Assembly (NCBI GenBank): GCA_023399455.1
Contig: JAEWPN010000066.1
Span: 1-18,255, forward strand
Length of the DNA: 18,255 nucleotides
DNA from: Bacillota bacterium
Lineage (GTDB): Bacteria > Bacillota > Clostridia > Lachnospirales > Lachnospiraceae
Reading direction: 5' to 3'
Positions 7,147-14,053 of this stretch are shown piece by piece (within the stretch, counting starts at the first letter, position 1; each line of letters starts with the position of its first letter). Made by a program: the position numbers and the translations under genes. The notes beneath the pieces were generated by a model. The model did not search any database and had not been told where the DNA came from. It saw nothing but the letters and a program-made list of their open reading frames with translations.

Positions 7147-7959
7147 ATGGAATACGGGATAGAAGAATTACTGCCGGTTGTGAAATATCTGACGGAGAAA
7201 TACACCAGCAAGGAAAGCACTTCCATAACCTATGAGAAGGCGCAGCAGCTTATGGGAGCGGTGCTGTACTGCATCGAGGAAAGAGAGAAACATTTGCAGG
7301 GAGGAGATGATTCATCCGAACAGATACAAATTGTCGAAAGCGGCGCGAAAAAGAGCGCCATGGAGGCGTATAAGGAAGGCCTTCAGCTTGTTATGGATAA
7401 GGTGAGAGAAGCGAAGAGCATATATGAAGAAATCATGGCAAACTTCGATTCTTATGAAAGCCTTTGCTGTTACGATACGATTGCGAGGGGAATGCCGGCA
7501 TTTTTTGTACATTACGATGCGAGATTTTCTCCTCAGAATCATCTGTTGACTTTGGATTATCCGTTGCTTGTAAATATGCCGAACGAGCTTTGCGGCGTGG
7601 ACCTGATCTGCAGTTATTTAAAAGTAATACAATTGGAGCAGCGCTTTCTTCAGGCCTTTCCCAGAACCTATGTTATCGAGGCACAGAAGGAATATCACAA
7701 GGGATATAAGGAATTATTTCTCAATTTAAGTTCTGTCGTCATGCGATACATCGTAGGGAAAATGCTGGAACGGGAAGAGGAGGCATATAAGGGAAATGTG
7801 GAAGAGTTAGAGCATAAGATGAAGACGCTGCTGCATTTATTTATGGAGCTGGAGTACCGCAAGCGAGAGGAGAAGGACTTCTGTGAGGAAGCGGAAAGCT
7901 ATTTGCAGGAGGATATTCATTCTTTTGCGGTGGAGTACAAAAATTATGTGCACGGATAG
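7147..7959 (+). CDS. DUF6179-like protein of unknown function
   Basis: This 270-residue, acidic, apparently helical and cytoplasmic protein lies directly behind the DUF6323-like gene. The N-terminal stretch (YGIEELLPVVKYLTEKYTS, then STSITYEKAQQLM) matches my recollection of DUF6179. The middle holds the phrases YDTIARGMPAFFVHYDARFSP and TLDYPLLV, and the last 70 residues are strongly charged and may form a coiled coil (EREEEAYKGNVEELEHKMK). The ATG is preceded by AAAGGGGAA at the normal distance. A strong terminator follows at 8012, so the pair forms a self-contained two-gene unit. The pairing is recurrent in related genomes as far as I know, which implies a joint role, but I know of no characterised member. 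Confidence 0.75.
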   Translation: MEYGIEELLPVVKYLTEKYTSKESTSITYEKAQQLMGAVLYCIEEREKHLQGGDDSSEQIQIVESGAKKSAMEAYKEGLQLVMDKVREAKSIYEEIMANFDSYESLCCYDTIARGMPAFFVHYDARFSPQNHLLTLDYPLLVNMPNELCGVDLICSYLKVIQLEQRFLQAFPRTYVIEAQKEYHKGYKELFLNLSSVVMRYIVGKMLEREEEAYKGNVEELEHKMKTLLHLFMELEYRKREEKDFCEEAESYLQEDIHSFAVEYKNYVHG

Positions 7960-8011
7960 TAACAAGCTGCATAGGATAACATTGTAAAAAGAAAAAATCA
8001 GATGACATATC

Positions 8012-8062
8012 GCATCTGTGGGACAATAGTTTGTTAGTGATTGTTCCATAGATGCTTTTTTT
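8012..8062 (+). terminator. Rho-independent terminator after the DUF6179-like gene
   Basis: The arm GCATCTGTGGGACAAT (8012-8027) pairs along all 16 bases, two of them G-U, with ATTGTTCCATAGATGC (8040-8055) around a 12-base loop, followed by seven T residues (8056-8062). An upstream CAGATG (7999-8004) could pair with CATCTG (8013-8018) and compete with it. Confidence 0.85.
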
Positions 8063-8064
8063 GT

Positions 8065-8093
8065 TTGATAAATGGTAGAAGGTAAGTTATAAT
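8065..8093 (+). promoter_or_regulatory. Near-consensus sigma-A promoter of the cyclase operon
   Basis: TTGATA (8065-8070) and TATAAT (8088-8093) are separated by exactly 17 bases. It begins only two bases after the T-tract of the preceding terminator. The predicted leader is about 45 bases long and ends in GGAGG, six bases before the ATG at 8144. Confidence 0.8.
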
Positions 8094-8143
8094 ATCGTCA
8101 TATAGGGACACGTGCAGGGACAGCCTTATACCGGAGGTTTGGG

Positions 8144-9229
8144 ATGATTCATAAGTTTGCGAAAGTGTTATTTCAGGATGTGAAGAGCGAAAATGAGACT
8201 AAGAAGGCCTCCATCATACTCAGGCTTAACTCCATCATTATGTGTATTTATTTTCTTCTGCTTCTATGCACTTTTTTTGTGACGGGGGATATGAAACCAA
8301 TCGTTTTGTGTGTGCCGTTATTTTGTGCTTATGTAGCATCTTTTTATACGACATATATGAACAGAACGAAGATGTCTGTCATATTCGTTCATATACTGAT
8401 GGGAATCTGGATTGTCGCCTTCATCAGGGGATTCGGCTGGGACTGTGGTGTACAGCATTTCGTATTCGTGCTGCTGGCGCTGAATTTCACTACCAGTTAT
8501 AGCAAGCTTCATTGGAAGATATTGATGGGTACGGCACTTTGCTTGTTCCGACTGGCTTTGTATTCTTATACCCTTTTGTATGAACCGATTTATGTTTTGG
8601 AGTTGCAGACCTATATCATATTCCAGATTATAAATACCGTTTTCGTATTTATCGCCACGACGACGATTTTGGCAGTGTTTACCGAGGATTCTCAGGAGAT
8701 GGAGAAGAAACTTGTCGTATACAACGAAAAGCTTCACAGACTGGCAGCCATAGACCCTCTTACCGGGCTTTTCAACAGACGGAGTATGAGCGAATATCTG
8801 GAGAAAAAGGAGAGGGAATGCAGGGAAGGGAAAATCGACAGCTTGTCGTTAGCCCTTGGAGATATCGATTTTTTTAAAGTGGTAAACGATAACTATGGTC
8901 ATGAATGCGGAGATATCATGCTGCGCCATTTGGCGTCCATATTTATAGAAATAGCAGGCGAAAAGGGGAGGGTATGCCGTTGGGGCGGAGAAGAGTTCCT
9001 GTTCGTCTTCGATAATGTCAACGGAGACGACTCGCTGATTCTTCTGGAGGAGCTTCAAAAGAAGATAAGGAAGCTGGAAGTGCTTTACAAAGGAGAAACT
9101 GTAAAAGTAACGATGACTTTCGGACTGAGCGAATTCGATTTCCAGAAGGACATGGACCATTCCATTAACGATGTGGATGTGAAACTGTATAAAGGAAAAG
9201 AGGCCGGAAGAAACAGGATCGTATATTGA
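8144..9229 (+). CDS. Membrane diguanylate cyclase (GGDEF domain)
   Basis: This 361-residue protein makes cyclic-di-GMP from two GTP. The N-terminal 180 residues hold about six hydrophobic segments (roughly 28-46, 50-71, 76-96, 103-116, 125-145, 157-179) and probably form a membrane sensor of unknown ligand. A short helical linker (184-200) leads to the GGDEF domain: DPLTGLFNRR at 204-213, GDIDFFKVVNDNYGH at 239-253, the active-site loop GGEEF at 281-285, and KEAGRNRIV near the end. The residues just before the loop lack the RxxD inhibitory site, so product inhibition by that site is unlikely. The start is set by GGAGG. It is the first gene of an operon with its own promoter; the zinc-ribbon gene begins 31 bases downstream. 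Confidence 0.93.
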   Translation: MIHKFAKVLFQDVKSENETKKASIILRLNSIIMCIYFLLLLCTFFVTGDMKPIVLCVPLFCAYVASFYTTYMNRTKMSVIFVHILMGIWIVAFIRGFGWDCGVQHFVFVLLALNFTTSYSKLHWKILMGTALCLFRLALYSYTLLYEPIYVLELQTYIIFQIINTVFVFIATTTILAVFTEDSQEMEKKLVVYNEKLHRLAAIDPLTGLFNRRSMSEYLEKKERECREGKIDSLSLALGDIDFFKVVNDNYGHECGDIMLRHLASIFIEIAGEKGRVCRWGGEEFLFVFDNVNGDDSLILLEELQKKIRKLEVLYKGETVKVTMTFGLSEFDFQKDMDHSINDVDVKLYKGKEAGRNRIVY

Positions 9230-9260
9230 AATAAAAGAAAAAGGAAGACGGGGAGAAAAG

Positions 9261-10241
9261 ATGTTATTCAGATGTAAAAACTGCGGGGGAAATGCAATAT
9301 ACAGCCCTGCGTCAGGGAAGATGTACTGTCCTCATTGTGACGGAGTTGACAGCGAGGAGAGAGAGGATGCAAAATCACAGACAGAATGCTTAAATTGCGG
9401 TGCAGCGCTGAACATAGAAGAGTATGCCTCCACGTGTCAGTGTGAGTATTGCGGAAGTTATATTATATTGGACGACAGAGTGCACGGTATCTATCGCCCG
9501 GATTTGATGTTGCCCTTCAAAATAGATAAGAAGAATGTGGTGAATATGCTCCGGAATGAGTTTAAAAGGAGGATTTTCACGCCGGATAGCTTTCTTTCGG
9601 AGGCCACCCTTAAAGATATGAAGGGAATCTATGTTCCGTTCTGGATGTATGATTATGCATCCAGGTATGAATATACGGGCAAGGGAACGAAGGTCAGGGT
9701 ATGGGTGGCCGGAGATACGGAATATACGGAGACTTCCTACTATCGGATAGAAAGGGATATGGATGTATCATTTGACAAAATTCCTGTAGATGCATCCGTC
9801 CTGCAAAACGACGTTATGGATTTGATGGAGCCTTATGATTATAATCGATTAGAGGGTTTTACGGAGAAGTATATGTCGGGCTTCTTCGGTGAGATATACA
9901 ATGAGGATGCGGATACTTTAGAGGAAAGGGCAAAGGCGAAGGCGAACAAGGACCTGGATCAGCTGCTTCGCGAGACGATCTCAGGATATTCCTCGGTAAC
10001 TACAGAGAACAGAGAGATTTCCATACAAAGGGAAGGCATCCACTACGCGCTGCTTCCGGTTTGGCGTTACCTGTATAAATATCAGGATAAGGATTATGAT
10101 TTTTATGTGAATGGACAGACGGGCAAGATTGTAGGTTCGACTCCCGTATCTAAGGCGAAGGTGCTCACATATGGTGCTACGGTATTTGCTGTCGCCAGTA
10201 TAGCGTTGACCTTTATCCTGGGAATACTGGAGGTAGTGTAG
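9261..10241 (+). CDS. Zinc-ribbon membrane protein (possible YdjG relative)
   Basis: This 326-residue protein begins with two zinc-ribbon units: Cys5/Cys8 with Cys23/Cys26, and Cys43/Cys46 with Cys61/Cys64. These are followed by a long region of mixed structure (about 75-295) without recognised catalytic residues. A phrase MKGIYVPFWMYDY near 123-135 and ALLPVWRYLYKY near 265 are typical of the large zinc-ribbon proteins of this kind. One C-terminal membrane helix (about 305-323) leaves almost nothing outside. The gene is three bases from the TPM-domain gene, and the pair recalls ydjG-ydjH of Bacillus, whose products sit in the membrane and support the PspA response. That kinship is inferred from layout, not from an alignment. 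The ATG is supported by GGGGAG at 9250-9255. Confidence 0.8.
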   Translation: MLFRCKNCGGNAIYSPASGKMYCPHCDGVDSEEREDAKSQTECLNCGAALNIEEYASTCQCEYCGSYIILDDRVHGIYRPDLMLPFKIDKKNVVNMLRNEFKRRIFTPDSFLSEATLKDMKGIYVPFWMYDYASRYEYTGKGTKVRVWVAGDTEYTETSYYRIERDMDVSFDKIPVDASVLQNDVMDLMEPYDYNRLEGFTEKYMSGFFGEIYNEDADTLEERAKAKANKDLDQLLRETISGYSSVTTENREISIQREGIHYALLPVWRYLYKYQDKDYDFYVNGQTGKIVGSTPVSKAKVLTYGATVFAVASIALTFILGILEVV

Positions 10242-10244
10242 GAG

Positions 10245-11114
10245 ATGAAACAATATCTTAATTATTTTAAATGGGTTTTTCTTATAACAGCACTTCTGGG
10301 AATAATTTACGCAGGAACGCTGATCTATCAGGCGGCGCAGAAGATCGAAGCGCGTGCGAACACGGAATGCCTCACGAAAGAGCGGGTCTTTGATTATGGA
10401 GATGTGCTGACGCAGGAGGAAGAAAGCAAGCTGCGGGAACTGATTTCTGAGAGAGAGGCTCAGACCGGATGTGATATCGTACTCGTGACACTTAACGAAT
10501 CCCTTAAGGAATATGCGAGAGAAAAAGAGCCGGATGTCTCTTACGACGAATTTGTACGGATATATGCCGAGGATTTTTATGATGAGAATAAATTCGGTTA
10601 CGATAAGCCTATTGGTGATGGAATCCTTTTGGTAGATAACTGGTTTCGGGAGGACGACGGAAGGATTTATACATGGCTTAGTACGGTGGGAAGGGCAGAA
10701 GAGAACTACAGCAGCTCCATGGTGGACAATCTTTTGGACAAAGTATATCTGTATGTGGAGGATGATCCCTATAAGGCATACGCAACCTATGTGAACGAGT
10801 TTTATCACGATATGACAGGTACGGGACAATTGACGGAATCGTTACCGTTCTGGTCTCCTTTTGCGGCTGCAGCCATCATAGCTATCGTGTTTATAGCAGT
10901 GCATTGGAGCAGTAAAAAGGGAAACAGAACTACTATGGCTACAACCTATGTGAACGGAGGCAGGCCTGATTTGAGGAGGAAAGAAGATGTCCTTGTCAAT
11001 AAGATAGTGACGAGAAGGCATATCGAAAGGAGCAGCGGAAGCGGCGGAGGAAATTCAGGAGGCGGAGGTCATTCCGGCGGAGGACATCATGGCGGAGGCG
11101 GACACAGCCGTTAG
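10245..11114 (+). CDS. TPM-domain membrane protein with Gly/His-rich tail
   Basis: This 289-residue protein has an N-terminal membrane helix or uncleaved signal (about 10-30). A TPM domain follows (about 45-190), with the typical opening RVFDYGDVLTQEEESKLREL and the core GDGILLVDNW at 124-133. A second membrane helix lies at 202-220. The tail ends in a Ser-Gly-His-rich stretch (264-289) with GGGHHGGGGHSR at the very end. TPM domains were named for TLP18.3, Psb32 and MOLO-1; some have weak phosphatase activity, and many bacterial members are of unknown role in the envelope. The tail could bind metal or interact with membranes. The gene ends the cyclase operon and is probably co-translated with the zinc-ribbon gene, whose stop lies three bases upstream. 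GGAGG at 10229-10233 is the likely ribosome site. Confidence 0.87.
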   Translation: MKQYLNYFKWVFLITALLGIIYAGTLIYQAAQKIEARANTECLTKERVFDYGDVLTQEEESKLRELISEREAQTGCDIVLVTLNESLKEYAREKEPDVSYDEFVRIYAEDFYDENKFGYDKPIGDGILLVDNWFREDDGRIYTWLSTVGRAEENYSSSMVDNLLDKVYLYVEDDPYKAYATYVNEFYHDMTGTGQLTESLPFWSPFAAAAIIAIVFIAVHWSSKKGNRTTMATTYVNGGRPDLRRKEDVLVNKIVTRRHIERSSGSGGGNSGGGGHSGGGHHGGGGHSR

Positions 11115-11154
11115 GCTGTTCTTCTTCCATATGTGTATAGAAGATTCTAATACA

Positions 11155-11191
11155 TAAAAAAACAACCCACATGACGGTATGGGTTGTTTTT
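11155..11191. terminator. Bidirectional terminator between the TPM operon and rpsT
   Basis: AACAACCCA (11161-11169) and TGGGTTGTT (11180-11188) form a 9-base-pair stem. A run of A precedes it and a run of T follows, so it works as a terminator on either strand. The convergent TPM gene and rpsT both end into it. Confidence 0.85.
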
Positions 11192-11224
11192 ATGTTCGTT
11201 CACATTCTCTTTTATATCGAAGAA

Positions 11225-11488
11225 TTAAGCCATCTTATTAATAGCCTGTGTCAGACGAGATACTTTTCTAGAAGCGGTATTCTTATGATATACGCCTTTA
11301 GTAGAAGCTTTGTCAATCACTGAAGTAGCAGCTAATAATGCAGCAGAAGCAGCAGCTTTATCGTTCGCTTCGATTGCAGCATTTACTTTCTTCACAGCCG
11401 TCTTAACACCGGACTTGATAGCTTTGTTTCTATCAGCTTTTGCGTTGTTAACTAAAATTCTCTTTTTAGCAGATTTGATGTTAGCCAA
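11225..11488 (-). CDS. rpsT: 30S ribosomal protein S20
   Basis: This 87-residue, Lys- and Ala-rich protein is ribosomal protein S20, which binds 16S rRNA early in assembly of the small subunit. The conserved N-terminus ANIKSAKKRILVNNAKADRN and the end SRLTQAINKMA identify it. A longer frame begins with GTG at 11497, but that codon touches the ribosome site AGGAGG. The TTG at 11488-11486 lies eight bases after AGGAGG and gives the family's normal beginning, Met-Ala-Asn-Ile-Lys, so I chose it. The E. coli gene also uses a UUG start, where it takes part in autoregulation. The gene is monocistronic, divergent from gpr, with a sigma-A-like promoter at 11610-11582 and a hairpin in the leader. Confidence 0.95.
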   Translation of the reverse strand: MANIKSAKKRILVNNAKADRNKAIKSGVKTAVKKVNAAIEANDKAAASAALLAATSVIDKASTKGVYHKNTASRKVSRLTQAINKMA

Positions 11489-11533
11489 GACCCACACCTC
11501 CTATTTGTCTCTATCGATCAATTTTTACGAAAG

Positions 11534-11570
11534 GTTTCATTAAATCCGGACACGGACGTTTTAATGAAAC
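11534..11570 (-). promoter_or_regulatory. Hairpin at the 5' end of the rpsT leader
   Basis: GTTTCATTAAA (11534-11544) and TTTAATGAAAC (11560-11570) are perfect inverted copies. Inside them TCCG (11545-11548) pairs with CGGA (11553-11556) around GACA, with a three-base bulge at 11557-11559. It would begin about five bases into the rpsT transcript. No T-run follows on the minus strand, so it is not a terminator. A role in mRNA stability or S20 autoregulation is possible. Confidence 0.6.
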
Positions 11571-11581
11571 ACGCGTATATT

Positions 11582-11610
11582 ATTGTAAATTAAGAGTTTG
11601 AAGATGTCAA
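11582..11610 (-). promoter_or_regulatory. Sigma-A-like promoter of rpsT
   Basis: On the minus strand TTGACA (11610-11605) and TACAAT (11587-11582) are 17 bases apart. The transcript would start near 11575, giving a leader of about 87 bases before the TTG start. Confidence 0.85.
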
Positions 11611-11650
11611 TACATAATTCGCTAGTTTTTGTAAAAAATACGTGGTAGAG

Positions 11651-11675
11651 AAGTTTTTTTTGCAGCAAAAAACTT
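11651..11675. repeat. AT-rich inverted repeat upstream of gpr
   Basis: AAGTTTTTT (11651-11659) is mirrored by AAAAAACTT (11667-11675), with seven bases between. GGTA (11644-11647) and TACC (11676-11679) could extend the stem across a three-base bulge. It lies about 45 bases before the gpr start and about 40 bases upstream of the rpsT promoter. Its role is unknown; it could be part of the gpr leader or an operator. Confidence 0.4.
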
Positions 11676-11719
11676 TACCTGCATAAATTAAACAAAGAAA
11701 AGGATTTGGGAGCGGACAG

Positions 11720-12583
11720 ATGAGTTGTTTTCAGGTAAGAACAGATTTAGCTCTGGAGGCCAGAGAAAGCATAGGAGAAGCGGAGGAGATCAGAGGGGTC
11801 AGCGTAGAGGAGACCTATGATGAAAAAAACGAAATAAGGGTTACCAGAGTGATCATCGAAACGAAAAACGGGGCGAAGGCCATGGGAAAGCCCATAGGTG
11901 TCTATACTACGCTGGAAGCTCCTAGGATGGTAGAACCGGATGAAAATTATCATCAGGAAATTTCCTCCGCCTTGGCAAAGGAGCTGAAGGATATTATTCC
12001 TGAGGCCCAGGAGGAACAGTCGGTGCTGATTGTAGGGCTTGGTAACCGGGATGTGACGGCGGATGCTTTGGGGCCGAACGTAGCCGACAATTTGTTCATT
12101 ACGAGACATGTGGTAATGGAATATGGGAAGGCGGCGTACAGCAAATCGAGAATGAATATGGTGAGCAGCATCGTACCTGGTGTTATGGCGAAGACCGGTA
12201 TGGAAAGTGCAGAAATCATCAAGGGAGTTATCGACCAGACAAAGCCTGACGTGGTCATTGTAGTGGATGCGCTGGCAGCACGCTCTACCAAAAGACTGAA
12301 TCGGACGATTCAGGTGACTAATACGGGTATCCATCCGGGCTCGGGAGTAGGAAATCATAGAAATGCCCTGACGAAGGAAAGCCTGGAGGTTCCTGTCATT
12401 GCAATCGGCGTGCCTACGGTGGTGGATGCGGCAACTATAGTCAACGATGCGGTATCGGGAGAAATGAAGGTAAATCTGGCAGAGCTTAACAACATGTATG
12501 TGACCAGCAAGGATGTGGATTATCAAATAAAACAGATAAGCCATGTCATTTGTGATGCGCTTAACGAAGCTCTGGAATTATAG
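11720..12583 (+). CDS. gpr: GPR germination endopeptidase
   Basis: This 287-residue protein is the spore germination protease (peptidase family A25), which degrades small acid-soluble spore proteins when spores germinate. Recognised segments are VRTDLALEA (6-14), GLGNRDVTADALGP (106-119), VVDALAARS (181-189), GIHPGSGVGNHR (203-214) and IGVPTVVDAATIV (229-241). Two of these motifs hold the Asp residues thought to be catalytic. The enzyme is made as a zymogen and self-cleaves near TDLA. Only about nine residues precede that point, fewer than the 15-16 known in Bacillus megaterium. An in-frame TAA shortly upstream with no other start codon between fixes the ATG at 11720. It is shorter than Bacillus GPR mainly at the C-terminus. 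The gene starts the gpr-spoIIP-lepA-hemW run. No convincing sigma-F/G promoter was found. Confidence 0.95.
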   Translation: MSCFQVRTDLALEARESIGEAEEIRGVSVEETYDEKNEIRVTRVIIETKNGAKAMGKPIGVYTTLEAPRMVEPDENYHQEISSALAKELKDIIPEAQEEQSVLIVGLGNRDVTADALGPNVADNLFITRHVVMEYGKAAYSKSRMNMVSSIVPGVMAKTGMESAEIIKGVIDQTKPDVVIVVDALAARSTKRLNRTIQVTNTGIHPGSGVGNHRNALTKESLEVPVIAIGVPTVVDAATIVNDAVSGEMKVNLAELNNMYVTSKDVDYQIKQISHVICDALNEALEL

Positions 12584-12603
12584 ATTGCTTTTCGGCATAT
12601 AAT
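12575..12603 (+). promoter_or_regulatory. Sigma-E-like promoter of spoIIP
   Basis: GAATTAT (12575-12581) and CATATAAT (12596-12603) are 14 bases apart. The second hexamer region differs at one base from the sigma-E -10 consensus CATACAAT. spoIIP is sigma-E-dependent in Bacillus and also lies behind gpr there, which supports the call. Confidence 0.55.
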
Positions 12604-12644
12604 TGCCTAGTATAACTTTGCAGCAAGAAGCTGAGGTGAGGCGA

Positions 12645-14006
12645 TTGTATTCCGAAGGCAGGAACAGTAATTTTAATAGAAGGAACAAAATAAAACAGAA
12701 AATTGTGGCAGGCTGTGCGGTAATCCTGATCGGAACAGCTTTCGCATGTGCTGTATACTCTTCTTTTTCGGTAGATAGAAAAGAAAAAGATTTTGGTATA
12801 CAGGAAAAAGCGGCGGACTGGCTGAGAAAGCAGATGATGGAGACATACATGCCTGTTTTTGCGTTTATGGAAGAAGAGACAGGCATTGGAAGCTCCATGG
12901 ATTTGATAAAACCACTGATTGCGGCACAGCTTCCCATCTACGGCTACAGCGAGGAGCAGGCCAAAGGATATGTGAGTATAGAAGATGAGGACACTTACGA
13001 TCTGCTCATCAGGCAGGAGGGTTCGGACGAGGAACGCAAGGAGATTGAAGATGGCTCCCTGGAATATGGCGACGATGCACTGCACATTGACGGAGATTTA
13101 GAGCGGGCCATGGAAGAAGAAAATAGTTTACATAATAGATCGGAAGAAGGTAAACCGGAAGAGGAAAAGGATCAGGGCGAAGGGAAGGAAAACGATACGG
13201 GGAAAGAGAAAAGCGGCTTTCTTCAGGCACAGGCGAAAAGTTACGAATATGACTGGTCGTCGCTTACGGAGTATGAAGATATCGTAAAAGCCTTTTACGC
13301 CATAGACAAAACTACATCTATCACCGATGACCAGCTGAATCTGGATAATCTGTTGGGAAAGGATATGACGATGAAGGCATCGCCGGAAAATCCACAGATA
13401 TTAATTTACCACACCCATTCCCAGGAGGCCTTTGCGGATTCTGTGCCGGGCGATGAATCCACCACCGTGGTGGGAGCGGGAGAGAGGCTGGCGCAGATTT
13501 TACGAGAGCAATATGGATTCAACGTGATCCATCACACCGGAAAATATGATGTAGAATCGAGAGACTATGCCTATTCCAATGCCCTTCCCGCTATCGAGCA
13601 GGTGCTGGCCCAGAATCCTACCATAGAAGTGATCATCGATCTTCACAGGGACGCTATGCCGGAGCATAAGAAGCTGGTCATCGACCTTCAGGGAAGACCT
13701 ACCGCACAATTTATGTTTTTCAATGGACTTAGCAGGATTAGGGAAAAGGGAGACATTTCTTATTTGGAGAATCCATATACCAACGATAACCTCGCTTTCT
13801 CATTTCAGGCGCAGGCAGCCAGCAATGAATATTATCCGGGCATAGCGAGAAGGATCTATCTGAAAGCTTATCGGTACAACATGCATCTTAGGGCGAAAAC
13901 ACTCCTGGTAGAACTGGGAGCACAGACAAATACGGTAGAGGAAATCATGAATGCCTGCGATCCTCTGGCACATGTAATTTCCATTGTGCTAAAAGGAGAA
14001 TTGTGA
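12645..14006 (+). CDS. spoIIP: Stage II sporulation protein P (peptidoglycan amidase/endopeptidase)
   Basis: SpoIIP cuts septal peptidoglycan during engulfment, together with SpoIID and SpoIIM. Counted from the TTG at 12645 the protein has 453 residues. A membrane helix lies at about 20-38. A long acidic, low-complexity linker follows (about 125-195, with [15 protein letters not shown]), then the catalytic domain from about 248 to the end. Zinc-site motifs are [10 protein letters not shown] (254-263), IDLHRD (331-336) and VELGAQTNT (422-430). I chose the TTG because GAGGTGAGG (12633-12641) is an excellent ribosome site just before it. The frame is open from another TTG at 12603, but that codon falls inside the sigma-E-like -10 sequence. 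The gene follows gpr by about 60 bases and precedes lepA, as in Bacillus. Confidence 0.93.
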   Translation: MYSEGRNSNFNRRNKIKQKIVAGCAVILIGTAFACAVYSSFSVDRKEKDFGIQEKAADWLRKQMMETYMPVFAFMEEETGIGSSMDLIKPLIAAQLPIYGYSEEQAKGYVSIEDEDTYDLLIRQEGSDEERKEIEDGSLEYGDDALHIDGDLERAMEEENSLHNRSEEGKPEEEKDQGEGKENDTGKEKSGFLQAQAKSYEYDWSSLTEYEDIVKAFYAIDKTTSITDDQLNLDNLLGKDMTMKASPENPQILIYHTHSQEAFADSVPGDESTTVVGAGERLAQILREQYGFNVIHHTGKYDVESRDYAYSNALPAIEQVLAQNPTIEVIIDLHRDAMPEHKKLVIDLQGRPTAQFMFFNGLSRIREKGDISYLENPYTNDNLAFSFQAQAASNEYYPGIARRIYLKAYRYNMHLRAKTLLVELGAQTNTVEEIMNACDPLAHVISIVLKGEL

Positions 14007-14053
14007 TATATTGTTACAATAATAATAAATGCCATTCGGCGCGGAGGAAACAA

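Noticed and set aside
9981..10829. Open frame of 282 codons on the minus strand across the zinc-ribbon and TPM genes
   Set aside because: It lies opposite two well-supported genes, has no ribosome site, and its product resembles no protein family. It is a shadow of their codon use.
11681..11700. GCATAAATTA as a sigma-G promoter for gpr
   Set aside because: It matches the sigma-G -10 only in part and has no matching -35 sequence at the right distance.
11747..12544. Open frame of 265 codons on the minus strand opposite gpr
   Set aside because: gpr is certain by its motifs. The antisense frame has a composition rich in His and Tyr, as shadow frames have.
14003..14053. Seventeen-residue N-terminal extension of LepA
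   Set aside because: It overlaps the spoIIP stop, lacks a ribosome site, and is absent from the family; GGAGG clearly serves the ATG at 14054.
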